Shown: positions 45,059 to 54,315 of the stretch, piece after piece
How positions within the stretch are numbered: the first letter of the stretch is position 1
Layout: each line of letters begins with the position of its first letter
Origin: Flavobacteriaceae bacterium GSB9
Lineage (GTDB): Bacteria > Bacteroidota > Bacteroidia > Flavobacteriales > Flavobacteriaceae
Length of the DNA: 64,000 nucleotides
Direction of reading: 5' to 3'
NCBI GenBank assembly: GCA_022749295.1
Contig: CP062007.1
Coordinates: forward strand, 1,736,001 to 1,800,000
Translations under genes and position numbers: made by a program
The notes under the pieces: model-generated
Seen by the model: the letters and a program-made list of their open reading frames with translations, nothing else
Told to the model about the DNA's origin: nothing
Databases searched by the model: none

Positions 45059-46300
45059 TTGACTTTTATATACAATATTGGCATCAACATTGCTGGCTTT
45101 GTTTTACGTTGCGTAGCTCCGCTCAACGAAAAAATAAAACAGGGCGTTGAAGGTAGAAAAACTGCTTTTAAAACTTTAAACAAGTTTTTGAACCAAAACG
45201 ATAAAACACTATGGTTTCATTGCGCTTCGTTAGGAGAATACGAGCAAGGACTTCCTGTTTTTAAAATCTTAAGGGAACATTATTCTAATCACAAAATTGT
45301 TCTAACCTTTTTTTCACCTTCAGGTTACGAAGTAAGAAAAAATTCTCCAATAGCTGATATAGTAACATATTTACCTATCGACACTAAAACTAATGCAAAA
45401 CACTTCATAAACCTGCTACGGCCAGAGCTCACCATATTTGTAAAATATGATATTTGGCCCAATTATTTAAATGAAATAAAACAGCATGACCTTAGGGCTA
45501 TTTTAATTTCGGCAGCATTCAGAAAAAATCAAGTTTACTTTAAGACTTGGGGCAAACCGCTTAGGAATGCCCTTTTCGCATTCGAACATATTTTTACCCA
45601 AAATAAGGCTTCAAAGCAACTTTTGGAATCTATAAACTACAATAAGGTAACAGTTAGCGGCGACACCAGGTTTGATAGAGTTTCCAGTCAATTAGAATTA
45701 AACAATCACTTACCTTTTGTTGAAAATTTTAAAAACAACCACCTATGTGTGGTTATTGGCAGCTCTTGGCCAGAAGATGAAGCCCTACTTACAGAATACA
45801 TTAATAAAGAAGCACCTTCTCATGTTAAATTCATTTTAGCTCCCCACGACATTAAACCCTCACACATTAAAACTATTGAAGAACGTTTAACCGTTACTAA
45901 AGTATTGTTTACCAAAAAAGAAGGTGTTCAACTCTCAAATAAAAATGTTTTTATTATTGACACCATTGGTATTTTAACCAAAATTTATAATTACGCCGAT
46001 ATTGCCTACGTTGGTGGGGCTATGGGCAAGACCGGATTGCATAACACCTTAGAACCTGCTGTTTTTGGCGTGCCTGTTATTATTGGCCGCAACTACGACA
46101 AATTCCCCGAGGCCAAAGACCTCATTGCCAATGGCGGCACGTTTTCAGTATCCAACCAAAAAGAACTCAACCAGATTCTAAATGAATTAATAAAAAATAA
46201 AAAAAAACGCCACCAGACGGGACTTGCAAATCTAAAGTTTATAGAAAAAAACAAAGGTGCCGTAATCCAAATCCTAGACTATCTTCGTATATCTAAATGA
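45059..46300 (+). CDS. waaA: 3-deoxy-D-manno-octulosonic acid (Kdo) transferase
   Basis: Adds Kdo from CMP-Kdo to lipid A precursor at the inner membrane. The 413-residue protein has the single N-terminal membrane helix (YNIGINIAGFVLRCV), then WFHCASLGEYEQGLP with the catalytic Glu, and FFSPSGYEVRKN. The C-terminal GT-B half has the segments YVGGAMGKTGLHNTLEPAVFG (split) and IIGRNYDKFPEAKDL. There is no ATG near the conserved start: the first codon is TTG at 45059, and an in-frame stop lies at 45038-45040. The TTG start is therefore likely. The gene confirms a lipid A-Kdo outer membrane. Confidence 0.92.
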   Translation: MTFIYNIGINIAGFVLRCVAPLNEKIKQGVEGRKTAFKTLNKFLNQNDKTLWFHCASLGEYEQGLPVFKILREHYSNHKIVLTFFSPSGYEVRKNSPIADIVTYLPIDTKTNAKHFINLLRPELTIFVKYDIWPNYLNEIKQHDLRAILISAAFRKNQVYFKTWGKPLRNALFAFEHIFTQNKASKQLLESINYNKVTVSGDTRFDRVSSQLELNNHLPFVENFKNNHLCVVIGSSWPEDEALLTEYINKEAPSHVKFILAPHDIKPSHIKTIEERLTVTKVLFTKKEGVQLSNKNVFIIDTIGILTKIYNYADIAYVGGAMGKTGLHNTLEPAVFGVPVIIGRNYDKFPEAKDLIANGGTFSVSNQKELNQILNELIKNKKKRHQTGLANLKFIEKNKGAVIQILDYLRISK

Positions 46301-46398
46301 GGTCAAAATAATATTTGTTAAAATTTTAACAGTTTTAATAAAAAAAGTCACTAAATTAATGACCGACTTTAATAATTAACACTAAAATGAAAAATCAA

Positions 46399-46692
46399 AT
46401 GAAAAAATTATTCTTAAGTACCATTTTAATGGCAACATTAACCTTAAGTTTTACATCTTGTAGAGACACCAAAAAAGCCGATTCTGTAGAAGAAGCTATC
46501 GAAAACACTGGTGATGCTATGGAAGAAGCTGCAGACGATGCTGCTGATGCCACTGAAGGTGCCCTTGAAGAAGCAGGAAAAGCTATGGATGATGCCGTTG
46601 ACGCAACCGACGAAGCTATTGAAGAAACTGGCGATGCCATAAAAGAGGCTGGTGATGCAGTTCAAAACAAAGCTAAAGAACTACAAGAATAA
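46399..46692 (+). CDS. Small lipoprotein with Ala/Glu/Asp-rich helical repeats
   Basis: A 97-residue lipoprotein (ATG 46399, lipobox FTSCRD). The mature part is a low-complexity amphipathic helix built from 7- and 11-residue units such as EEAADDAADATEGALEEAG and DATDEAIEETGDAIKEAG. It resembles LEA-like or coiled-coil stress proteins. An ATG four codons upstream is also possible. It is strongly acidic, probably lipid-anchored and helical. Function unknown. A terminator follows. Confidence 0.75.
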   Translation: MKKLFLSTILMATLTLSFTSCRDTKKADSVEEAIENTGDAMEEAADDAADATEGALEEAGKAMDDAVDATDEAIEETGDAIKEAGDAVQNKAKELQE

Positions 46693-46723
46693 CATTAGTT
46701 TTTTTTTAAAAAAAGAGATTAAA

Positions 46724-46747
46724 GCCACCTAAACAGGTGGTTTTTTT
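46724..46747 (+). terminator. Terminator after the small lipoprotein
   Basis: CCACCT / AGGTGG (6 bp, loop AAAC) followed by seven T. Confidence 0.85.
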
Positions 46748-46750
46748 AAT

Positions 46751-46786
46751 AAAAAAAGCCTTTACAAGAAATCTTGTAAAGGCTTT
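46751..46786 (-). terminator. Terminator of the tRNA transcript
   Basis: A 14-bp stem (AAAGCCTTTACAAG with CTTGTAAAGGCTTT) followed on the minus strand by seven T, starting two bases after the tRNA-Leu 3' end. Confidence 0.85.
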
Positions 46787-46787
46787 G

Positions 46788-46872
46788 TACTGAAGGCGGG
46801 ACTTGAACCCGCACGGCCATAATGGCCATTGGATTTTAAGTCCAACGTGTCTACCAATTCCACCACTTCAGC
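46788..46872 (-). tRNA. tRNA-Leu (anticodon TAA)
   Basis: An 85-base cloverleaf on the minus strand. The acceptor GCTGAAG pairs with CTTCAGT (one G-U). The anticodon arm TTGGA-CTTAAAA-TCCAA gives anticodon TAA. A class II variable arm (TGGCCATTATGGCC) and a T arm GCGGG-TTCAAGT-CCCGC follow. The 3' CCA is not encoded, so it must be added. Confidence 0.95.
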
Positions 46873-46902
46873 ATCTTGGTATTTTTTCAAGATAATTTTC
46901 AG

Positions 46903-46974
46903 AGCGAAAGACGGGATTTGAACCCGCGACCCTCACCTTGGCAAGGTGATGCTCTACCCCTGAGCTACTTTCGC
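46903..46974 (-). tRNA. tRNA-Gly (anticodon GCC)
   Basis: A 72-base cloverleaf on the minus strand, acceptor GCGAAAG with CTTTCGC. The anticodon arm TCACC-TTGCCAA-GGTGA gives anticodon GCC. The T arm is CGGG-TTCAAAT-CCCG. No encoded CCA. It lies 30 bases upstream of tRNA-Leu and is probably co-transcribed with it. Confidence 0.95.
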
Positions 46975-47070
46975 AGTGTGTTGTTGAACGTGCAATATCG
47001 TATTGCGGATGCAAATTTAAAATATTTCTAGTAATTCCAAAGCCTTTTGTAAAAATAAATGAAATTATTT

Positions 47071-49680
47071 TCAGGCTTGCTTTTTCTTTACCAACATGCG
47101 TTTAATCTCATTCAATTTCATAAGCGCCTCAACTGGTGTAAGTGTATCGATATCAGTGTGTAAAATTTCATCCTTTATATTTTCGAGTAAAGGATCGTCT
47201 AAATTGAAAAAACTAAGCTGCATGTCATCTTGAATAGATTTCACCTTATCGGTAAGCTCTTCACTGGAATGCGATTGCTCTAATTTCTTCAAAATCTTGT
47301 TAGCTCGATGCAAAACTTGTTGTGGCATTCCTGCCATTTTAGCTACATGAATACCAAAACTATGCTCACTGCCACCTTCAACCAATTTTCTCAAAAAGAG
47401 CACGTTGTCTTTCAGTTCTTTTACCGAAACATTGAAATTTTTAATACGTTCGAAAGTTTCGGTCATTTCATTAAGCTCGTGGTAATGGGTAGCAAAAAGT
47501 GTTTTCGGCTTCGCTGGGTGCTCGTGCAAATATTCGCTAATGGCCCATGCTATGGAAATACCGTCATAAGTACTGGTGCCACGACCAATTTCATCTAAAA
47601 GCACTAAACTTCTATCTGAAATATTGTTGAGAATGGAAGCCGTTTCGTTCATTTCCACCATAAAAGTCGATTCGCCCATAGAAATATTATCGCTAGCTCC
47701 TACTCTAGTAAAAATTTTATCCACCAATCCTATTTTGGCTTCCTTGGCGGGCACAAAACTTCCTATTTGAGCCAATAGCACAATTAAGGCTGTTTGACGT
47801 AAAATAGCCGATTTACCAGACATATTTGGCCCTGTAATCATAATGATTTGTTGTGATGTACGATCTAGAACCACATCGTTGGCAATATAAGCCTCTCCCA
47901 AAGGCAACTGTTTTTCAATAACGGGATGACGCCCCTCCTTTATATCCAAATCGTGCGACTGATCGATGGTTGGATACACGTATTGACTATCTTTAGCTAA
48001 TTTTGCAAAACCACACAAACAATCAATCTGCCCAATTAAATAGGCATTTTGCTGTACGGCTTTAATATATTGGTTCATCCAACTTACCAATTCGGCAAAC
48101 AATTGTTGCTCAATAGCCAAAATTCGTTCTTCGGCTCCTAAAATTTTTGCTTCATATTCTTTTAGCTCTTCGGTGATATAACGCTCAGCACTTACTAAAG
48201 TTTGCTTTCTAATCCAATCGTCAGGCACTTTATCTTTGTGCGTATTACGTACTTCTATGTAATACCCAAAAACATTATTAGATGCTATTTTTAGTGAGGT
48301 TATTCCTGTACGCTCGCTTTCGCGTTCCAGCATATTATCCAAATAATCCTTTCCTGATTTTGAAAGGTTTCTGAGTTCGTCTAATTCTGAAGAAAATCCA
48401 GTAGCAATTGTATTACCCTTTAAAACGTTAACCGGTGCATCTTCATTCAAGATTTGCTTTATTTTTTCACGGAGCACATCACAACTTTGCAGTGTATCGC
48501 CAATAATTTTAAGCGATTCGTTATCACAATGTGTTGCCAAAGCTTTAATGGGTACAATGGCTTCCAAGGAATTTTTAAGCTGAATAACCTCCCGTGGATT
48601 CACTTTTCCTGTGGCTGTTTTTGAAATTAACCGCTCCAAATCGCCAATATGCTTAATGTGGCTTTGTATTTTTTGAAGCACGCTATTTTCCTTGGTTAAA
48701 AAACTAACCACCTCATGCCGCTGCTTAATTTTATCTAAACTTTTTAAAGGTAAAGCCAACCAGCGTTTTAACATGCGCCCTCCCATGGGCGAAATGGTTT
48801 TGTCGATAATATTCAACAACGTTACCGCATTATTGTTGGTCGAATTGTAAAGTTCCAGATTTCGGATGGTAAACTTATCCATCCACACATACTCATTTTC
48901 TGCGATTCGGGCAATTGAAGTAATATGCTCCAATTTATGGTGCTGTGTTTCGCCCAAATAATGTAAAATGGAACCCGATGCAATAATGCCTTCGTATAAA
49001 TCTTCTATCCCAAAACCTTTAAGCGTTTTAGTATCGAAATGTTTAATCAACGTTTCGTAGGCATAATCTGTATGATAGACCCAGTCTTCCAAGTAGAAGG
49101 TATGGAAATCTTCACCAAAAGTATCTTTAAAGAGTGTACGTTTTTGTTTGGACACCAAAACTTCACTCGGGTTGAAGTTTTGCAATAATTTATCAATATA
49201 CTCAGCATTACCTTGCGAGGTTAAAAACTCGCCAGTTGAAATATCCAAAAACGAAATACCAATTTGCTTTTTATCAAAATACACCGAGCACAAAAAGTTA
49301 TTCGATTTAGACACCAGCACCTCATCATTTAGTGCCACACCAGGCGTCACTAGTTCGGTTACACCGCGTTTTACAATTTTTTTGGTTTGTTTAGGGTCTT
49401 CCAGCTGATCGCAAATGGCCACACGCTCGCCTGCCTTTACCAGTTTTGGCAAATAGGTGTTTAACGAATGGTGTGGAAATCCGGCCAATTCGGTTTTTTC
49501 ACCACCATTATTCCTATTGGTTAACACAATACCCAAAATACCGGCCGCCCTAACAGCATCGTCGCCAAAAGTCTCGTAAAAATCGCCCACACGAAACAAC
49601 AACAAGGCATCAGGGTACTTTGCTTTTATAGTATTGTACTGCTTCATTAACGGGGTTTCTTTTTTTGCCTTTTTAGCCAA
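47071..49680 (-). CDS. mutS: DNA mismatch repair protein MutS
   Basis: Recognises mismatches and recruits MutL. The 869-residue protein has the mismatch-binding start [20 protein letters not shown] with [12 protein letters not shown] (the Phe-X-Glu wedge). Core and clamp regions follow. The ABC ATPase at the C-terminus has Walker [17 protein letters not shown] (about residue 620), Walker [21 protein letters not shown] and FATHYHEL. The first codon at 49680 is TTG; it begins a conserved-looking [15 protein letters not shown]. The first ATG is 11 codons later, at 49647, and either could be used. It ends about 95 bases upstream of the tRNA-Gly gene. Confidence 0.95.
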   Translation of the reverse strand: MAKKAKKETPLMKQYNTIKAKYPDALLLFRVGDFYETFGDDAVRAAGILGIVLTNRNNGGEKTELAGFPHHSLNTYLPKLVKAGERVAICDQLEDPKQTKKIVKRGVTELVTPGVALNDEVLVSKSNNFLCSVYFDKKQIGISFLDISTGEFLTSQGNAEYIDKLLQNFNPSEVLVSKQKRTLFKDTFGEDFHTFYLEDWVYHTDYAYETLIKHFDTKTLKGFGIEDLYEGIIASGSILHYLGETQHHKLEHITSIARIAENEYVWMDKFTIRNLELYNSTNNNAVTLLNIIDKTISPMGGRMLKRWLALPLKSLDKIKQRHEVVSFLTKENSVLQKIQSHIKHIGDLERLISKTATGKVNPREVIQLKNSLEAIVPIKALATHCDNESLKIIGDTLQSCDVLREKIKQILNEDAPVNVLKGNTIATGFSSELDELRNLSKSGKDYLDNMLERESERTGITSLKIASNNVFGYYIEVRNTHKDKVPDDWIRKQTLVSAERYITEELKEYEAKILGAEERILAIEQQLFAELVSWMNQYIKAVQQNAYLIGQIDCLCGFAKLAKDSQYVYPTIDQSHDLDIKEGRHPVIEKQLPLGEAYIANDVVLDRTSQQIIMITGPNMSGKSAILRQTALIVLLAQIGSFVPAKEAKIGLVDKIFTRVGASDNISMGESTFMVEMNETASILNNISDRSLVLLDEIGRGTSTYDGISIAWAISEYLHEHPAKPKTLFATHYHELNEMTETFERIKNFNVSVKELKDNVLFLRKLVEGGSEHSFGIHVAKMAGMPQQVLHRANKILKKLEQSHSSEELTDKVKSIQDDMQLSFFNLDDPLLENIKDEILHTDIDTLTPVEALMKLNEIKRMLVKKKQA

Positions 49681-49806
49681 TGGTGAAGTGGTTTTTTAAT
49701 GTTATTTTTGAAAAAATTGTAGCATGCAATGTACTATTAATTTCATGTTTCTTGAAATTGGAAACAATCAAGTTATCTACAATTATTTTAAGATTTCAAC
49801 AATGTA

Positions 49807-49888
49807 ACTCATTGCGAACACTATAAAGCAATCTTTCTATCCAGAGCTAAAAAGAACAGGTTGCTTCGTCTTTTGTCTTTGCAATAAT
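49807..49888. repeat. Interspersed palindromic repeat, decayed copy 2
   Basis: CTCATTGCGA..AAGCAATCT on the left and AGGTTGCTTCGTC..TTTGCAATAATG on the right are inverted echoes of each other and of the repeat at 14071-14167. The right end runs into the first ATG (49887) of the RNA methyltransferase, so that ATG is probably repeat-derived. Confidence 0.45.
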
Positions 49889-49904
49889 GGAGAACTTAGT
49901 AATT

Positions 49905-50444
49905 ATGCGAAAACTGAAAAACAGCGAATTAGACCGATTGAGTATCGACGACTTTAAAAATGCAAAAAAAACACCCATTATTATTGTGTTGGATAACATT
50001 AGAAGCCTTAACAACATTGGGTCGGTTTTTAGAACAAGTGACGCATTTTTAATTGAAAAAATTTACCTATGCGGCATTACCGCGAAACCGCCCCACAAAG
50101 ACATACACAAAACAGCACTTGGCAGCACCGAAACCGTTGATTGGGAATATACCGAAGAAACTTTAAAGGCTATAGAAAAATTAAAAGCAGAAGGTGTAAA
50201 AATTTGTTCCATCGAACAAGCCGAAAATGCCACCATGCTTAGCGATTTTAAAGTTGTAGGCAACACCAAATATGCTTTGGTTTTTGGTAACGAAGTAAAA
50301 GGCGTTGCACAAAATGTAGTGTCTGCAAGTGACCAGGTTATAGAAATACCTCAATTTGGCAGCAAACACTCGTTGAATATCTCGGTGAGCTGCGGTGTTG
50401 TGGTTTGGGATGTTTTTAGTAAACTTTCTGAAATTAAACAGTAA
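49905..50444 (+). CDS. TrmH/SpoU-family RNA 2'-O-methyltransferase
   Basis: SPOUT-fold methyltransferase for tRNA or rRNA ribose. The 179-residue protein from ATG 49905 (MRKLKNSELDRLS) shows motif 1 DNIRSLNNIGSVFRTSDAF (Asn/Arg), motif 2 YALVFGNEVKGV and motif 3 IPQFGSKHSLNISVSCGVV, where the knot binds SAM. Length fits a single SpoU domain. An ATG at 49887 lies at the end of a decayed repeat and is less likely. The exact RNA target is not deducible. The next gene starts directly at the base after its stop. Confidence 0.9.
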   Translation: MRKLKNSELDRLSIDDFKNAKKTPIIIVLDNIRSLNNIGSVFRTSDAFLIEKIYLCGITAKPPHKDIHKTALGSTETVDWEYTEETLKAIEKLKAEGVKICSIEQAENATMLSDFKVVGNTKYALVFGNEVKGVAQNVVSASDQVIEIPQFGSKHSLNISVSCGVVVWDVFSKLSEIKQ

Positions 50445-51104
50445 GTGACAAAAAGAACAAAAACACCTTGGCCAACCAAAGCAGTAATGGAGCAGATTTA
50501 CGACAAACACCTTTGGGGCGGCACCGATTTCGACTTTTATTCTGGCGCAGGCTCACATGAGTCTAATATTGTTAATCCGTATTTAAACTCCGTAATTTCC
50601 TTTTTAAAATCTTTTGAGTTCCCTTTGACTGTTTGCGATTTGGGCTGCGGCGATTTTAATATCGGGCAACACCTAACGCCATATTCCCAAAAATATATAG
50701 CCGTCGATATTGTAGAAAAACTGATTGAACATAATAAAAAACGTTTTCACGCTAATAACTTAGAGTTCTATTGTCTCGATATTTCAAAAGACGATATTCC
50801 GCAAGCTGATTGTATCATTTTAAGACAAGTACTTCAACATTTGTCCAACTCTGAAATTCAAAATATCTTAAAAAAATTGACTTCATTTAAATACATCATT
50901 TTAACAGAGCACATTCCTTTAGGTCATTTTACGCCCAATGTCGACATTATTTCCGGGCAAGGCAATCGTACAAAACACCATAGTGGTGTTAATATTTTAG
51001 AACCACCTTTTAATTTTAATGTTAAAGAAGAAGAGTGCCTCGACCAACACCATTTAGAAAACAACAAAGGCAAAATAGTTACCACATTGTACAGTGTTTT
51101 TTAA
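50445..51104 (+). CDS. Class I SAM-dependent methyltransferase
   Basis: A 219-residue cytosolic methyltransferase with motif I TVCDLGCGDFNIGQHL, the acidic ribose residue in YIAVDIVEKLIEHN, and post-motif FYCLDISKDDIPQADCIILR. The first codon is GTG, directly after the TAA of the RNA methyltransferase. The segment it adds (KRTKTPWPTKAVMEQIYDK) reads like a genuine conserved start; the next ATG is at 50487. The substrate is unknown. Confidence 0.82.
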   Translation: MTKRTKTPWPTKAVMEQIYDKHLWGGTDFDFYSGAGSHESNIVNPYLNSVISFLKSFEFPLTVCDLGCGDFNIGQHLTPYSQKYIAVDIVEKLIEHNKKRFHANNLEFYCLDISKDDIPQADCIILRQVLQHLSNSEIQNILKKLTSFKYIILTEHIPLGHFTPNVDIISGQGNRTKHHSGVNILEPPFNFNVKEEECLDQHHLENNKGKIVTTLYSVF

Positions 51105-51203
51105 ACACTAAGCCCCTATTATAAGAAAAAACAACGAACAAAACTTGGATCGTTGTTAAAATAAATCCTATACTTTTACGTATCATAAACCGACACTAGA
51201 ACT

Positions 51204-52745
51204 ATGAGACTTTCCATTGCATTGATTATCTTAACAATAACTTTTAGCTGCAAACAAGCTCCTCCCATTGGCGCCGATTACTCTCAATTAAGCGACATAC
51301 CCACTAAAGAAGAGGTTGGCCACTTGGTTATGCCCGATACAATTGCCCCTGTTTCGGTGCCGTTTAACATGCCTAATTTCAAAAAGCCAACATTTCCTGA
51401 TACCAACATAAATTTAGAAGACAGACTTCCGGAAAATAAAAGCACACTAATAACCAATTTGGTACAAAATGCCATAGATAGCCTTACAGAAACTGGTGGC
51501 GGAACAGTCATTATCCCTAAAGGCGAATGGTACACAGGACGTATTTCGCTAAAAAGCAACGTGAATTTACATATCGAAGAAGGTGCAACCCTGCGTTTTA
51601 GCACCGATATAAAAGATTACCTACCCGTTGTTTTTACCCGTGTTGAAAGTTTGGAAGTCATGGCGTTGGGTTCTTGTATTTATGCTAACGGACAAGAAAA
51701 TATAGCCATTACCGGAAAAGGAAAATTGATTGGTCCGTTTGACGGCGAAATCAAAGAACGCTCGTACACCCAACCCATTGAAAGTTTAGTCGATTTATCG
51801 AAACCTGCCGAAGAACGTATTCACGATGGTTCTAAAGAAGATTGGATTTTCCCTCCTAAATTTATTTCACCCATAAATTGCAAAAATGTTTACATCGAAG
51901 GGGTTTCATTAGAAAACACAGCCTTTTGGAACATTGTACCTACGTACTGCGACAATGTTATTATTCGCGGCGTCTATGTAAATTCGTATGGTATTCCGCG
52001 TGGCGATGGTATTGATGTAGAATCTTCAAAAAATGTGCTTATCGAATACTGCACGCTAAATACGGGAGACGATTGTTTTACCATGAAATCGGGTCGTGGA
52101 GAAGACGGATTGAAAGTTAACAAACCCACCGAAAATGTGGTAGTTAGAAACTGTTTGGCCCAAAAAGGCCACGGCGGTATTACCTGCGGAAGCGAAACAG
52201 CAGGAACCATCAAAAATCTTTACGTTCACGATTGCGTGTTTGAAGGCACCGTAGTTGGTATTCGTTTTAAAACCCGAAGACCTCGAGGTGGTGGTGGCGA
52301 ACATTTGTATTATGACAGAATACGAATGAACCTAGAGGCCACCTGTATAAAATGGGACATGCTGGGCACCCCGGCCTATGTTGGCGAACTGGCCGAACGT
52401 TTGCCCGCGCGCGAGATAAATGCATTAACGCCGTTTTACCGCGACATCTCCATTAGTAATATTATTATTGAAAATGGCACCCACTTTTTAAAAATTTACG
52501 GCATTCCCGAATCCCCTCTTACCAATTTAACCATAGATAATGTTGATGCCAACTGCAGCAACCTGGCCATTATTCACGATGCTAAAAACGTAACGGTTAA
52601 AAACAGTAGCATCAAAACACCCGATTCGGTCATTGATGTTCTGGGCAGTAACAATATCCGTTTTGAAAAGGTAAATTTCAATATAAATGGCGCTAAATTG
52701 GAAAAACCAAGCGATATTTTGTTTCAAGATTGTAAAATCGAATAA
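51204..52745 (+). CDS. GH28-family polygalacturonase-like lipoprotein
   Basis: Glycoside hydrolase family 28, right-handed beta-helix, hydrolysing alpha-galacturonide links in pectin or related galacturonans. The 513-residue lipoprotein (lipobox TFSCKQ) carries the family's catalytic motifs: NTGDDCFTMKSG (about residue 285, two Asp), KGHGGITCGSE (about 321, His) and GIRFKTRRPRGG (about 353, in place of RIKT). GDGIDVESS upstream supplies the third Asp. All key residues are present. It is probably on the cell surface. A 2-keto-3-deoxygluconate kinase gene lies 1.6 kb downstream, which supports uronic-acid catabolism. TACTTTTA near 51170 is a one-mismatch -7 box. Confidence 0.9.
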   Translation: MRLSIALIILTITFSCKQAPPIGADYSQLSDIPTKEEVGHLVMPDTIAPVSVPFNMPNFKKPTFPDTNINLEDRLPENKSTLITNLVQNAIDSLTETGGGTVIIPKGEWYTGRISLKSNVNLHIEEGATLRFSTDIKDYLPVVFTRVESLEVMALGSCIYANGQENIAITGKGKLIGPFDGEIKERSYTQPIESLVDLSKPAEERIHDGSKEDWIFPPKFISPINCKNVYIEGVSLENTAFWNIVPTYCDNVIIRGVYVNSYGIPRGDGIDVESSKNVLIEYCTLNTGDDCFTMKSGRGEDGLKVNKPTENVVVRNCLAQKGHGGITCGSETAGTIKNLYVHDCVFEGTVVGIRFKTRRPRGGGGEHLYYDRIRMNLEATCIKWDMLGTPAYVGELAERLPAREINALTPFYRDISISNIIIENGTHFLKIYGIPESPLTNLTIDNVDANCSNLAIIHDAKNVTVKNSSIKTPDSVIDVLGSNNIRFEKVNFNINGAKLEKPSDILFQDCKIE

Positions 52746-52805
52746 TATTACCCATTCGTTGCGAACAGTACGTCCTTGCAGTGCCACGGCTCTAAGAACG
52801 ACATT

Positions 52806-52937
52806 ATGCCTAGAGTAGCTGAAAAAATTTTAAAACTTTACCCAAATGATTTGGCTATGGGCTATACCGAAAACCAAATAAGAGCTATTTGGAGTATTGC
52901 TTTCAATACGGCAAAAAACAGATTAACACTTTTTTAG
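52806..52937 (+). CDS. Small open frame of doubtful status in a 330-base gap
   Basis: A 43-codon frame starting MPRVAEKILKLYPNDLAMGY, which has ordinary composition and could be the remnant of a larger gene. The rest of the gap (52746-53074) contains a short TTGCGAAC-type repeat scrap at about 52752-52800 and a TACTTTG -7-like box near 53044 for the next gene. No homology is recognised, and it may be noise. Confidence 0.25.
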   Translation: MPRVAEKILKLYPNDLAMGYTENQIRAIWSIAFNTAKNRLTLF

Positions 52938-53074
52938 CCATTAGCAACTATAACTTAACCTTATTTTATAGCGAAGAATCAATTTTCTTAAGTCGTTAGT
53001 TTATTTTCTTACAGTTTATAATCAATCTAAAGGGTTTATTTTCTACTTTGGTTTTAAATAAATCCAACGCAACT

Positions 53075-54133
53075 ATGTTAAAAAAATTATTCTACCTATC
53101 TATTTGCCTACTCACCTACTTTGCACACGCCCAACTAAGTGACTCATATGAAAAAGGATTTGTTGTAAAAACCAACAACGACACCCTTCACGGCTACATT
53201 AAAACAGATGACCTCAAAGGATTGTCTACCCATGTTTGCTTTACAATAAACCAGCAAAAGGAAGAATGCACTATTTACAGTACTTCTGATGTAAAATCAT
53301 TTAGAACAGAAACAGGGAAGATATTCGATCTATTGAAAGTTAAAATAAACAACAACCAAATAGAAATTTCTGTTTTTGCCAACTTGATTCTAGAAGGTAA
53401 AACAGCATTATACAAAAGCGTTTATAAATCTTCTAACTTTTACATCATTTCTAAAACCAATGAAAATTTTGCTTTACAGGAAGACAAGCTGCAAACAGGG
53501 GATTCAAAAATCACTAGATATAATTACTATGGCATATTAAATTTAGTTACAGAAAATATGCTAACGGAAACAAATACTAAAGTTTCATTCAAAGAAAGTG
53601 ATTTTATTGAAACCGTAACCAAATTCAATACACTAAAAGGTTATGAAAGTAGAGACGTTCGATATAAAGAAAAAACAATTAAATACTTTATCGCTATGGC
53701 TGGCGTAGGAACCGGAAAATACGAACAAGAATTCTATTACCAAGCCATGTACAGAATATACAACCCCAAAATAAGCCGTAGCATCTCGGTAAATTTAGGG
53801 GTTAATTATTTTAACTACGAATACTCCAAAGAGGGGTTTAGCATTGAACAATCGTTGATTTCCGTGCCTTTACAATTTCAACAAAATTTATTAAGCAAGA
53901 ATATTCGCCCTTATTTGTTTGTTGGGCCAAACTTTAGTTACCTAAATAGAGATAGCAGCGACAATAGGCTTAATTTGGATAAAGGATTTCAAAAAAACTT
54001 TGGAGTAGATTTCTTATACGGTATAGGCTTAGAAATAGATCTTTATAAAGGCTTAATGCTAAAAAGTGAATACAGACATGAAACTTTCTCGCACCCCATT
54101 CTTTTTGGTATAGGCTATAATTTTTCGAAATGA
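53075..54133 (+). CDS. Exported protein with C-terminal outer-membrane beta-barrel
   Basis: A 352-residue exported protein from ATG 53075 (MLKKLFYLSICLLTYFAHAQ signal peptide). The first half (GFVVKTNNDTLHGYIKTDDL) is a domain frequent in uncharacterised Bacteroidota proteins. The second half has alternating strands (SISVNLGVNYFNYEYS, IRPYLFVGPNFSYLN, GLMLKSEYRHETF) and ends FGIGYNFSK, typical of small outer-membrane barrels. A TTG nine codons upstream is less likely. Function unknown. Confidence 0.75.
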   Translation: MLKKLFYLSICLLTYFAHAQLSDSYEKGFVVKTNNDTLHGYIKTDDLKGLSTHVCFTINQQKEECTIYSTSDVKSFRTETGKIFDLLKVKINNNQIEISVFANLILEGKTALYKSVYKSSNFYIISKTNENFALQEDKLQTGDSKITRYNYYGILNLVTENMLTETNTKVSFKESDFIETVTKFNTLKGYESRDVRYKEKTIKYFIAMAGVGTGKYEQEFYYQAMYRIYNPKISRSISVNLGVNYFNYEYSKEGFSIEQSLISVPLQFQQNLLSKNIRPYLFVGPNFSYLNRDSSDNRLNLDKGFQKNFGVDFLYGIGLEIDLYKGLMLKSEYRHETFSHPILFGIGYNFSK

Positions 54134-54180
54134 TTAACTTTTACTTCAAAATTTGGCCCCTTAAACTAATCAAAAAATAT

Positions 54181-54245
54181 AAAGGATTTAGTTATCAGTT
54201 TCGCCATGCCTATATTCCATTTTAGAGTTTTAAATCCTTTTTATT
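54181..54245 (+). terminator. Possible long-loop terminator
   Basis: AAAGGATTTA (54181-54190) is complementary to TAAATCCTTT (54231-54240), followed by TTATT. The loop is about 40 bases, so this is weak. Confidence 0.3.
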
Positions 54246-54315
54246 AAATTTATGCTTACCAGGGTATGCTACTCGCAAATCATTTTACACAAAAACACTA
54301 AAACTAAACTTAAAT

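Noticed and set aside
44962-45150. 62-codon frame overlapping the start of waaA
   Set aside because: Wrong frame for waaA and no homology; waaA explains the coding signal.
46395-46665. Ser/Ala-rich and Cys/Phe-rich frames opposite the small lipoprotein
   Set aside because: Complementary reading of the Ala/Glu-rich repeats; low complexity and no independent signal.
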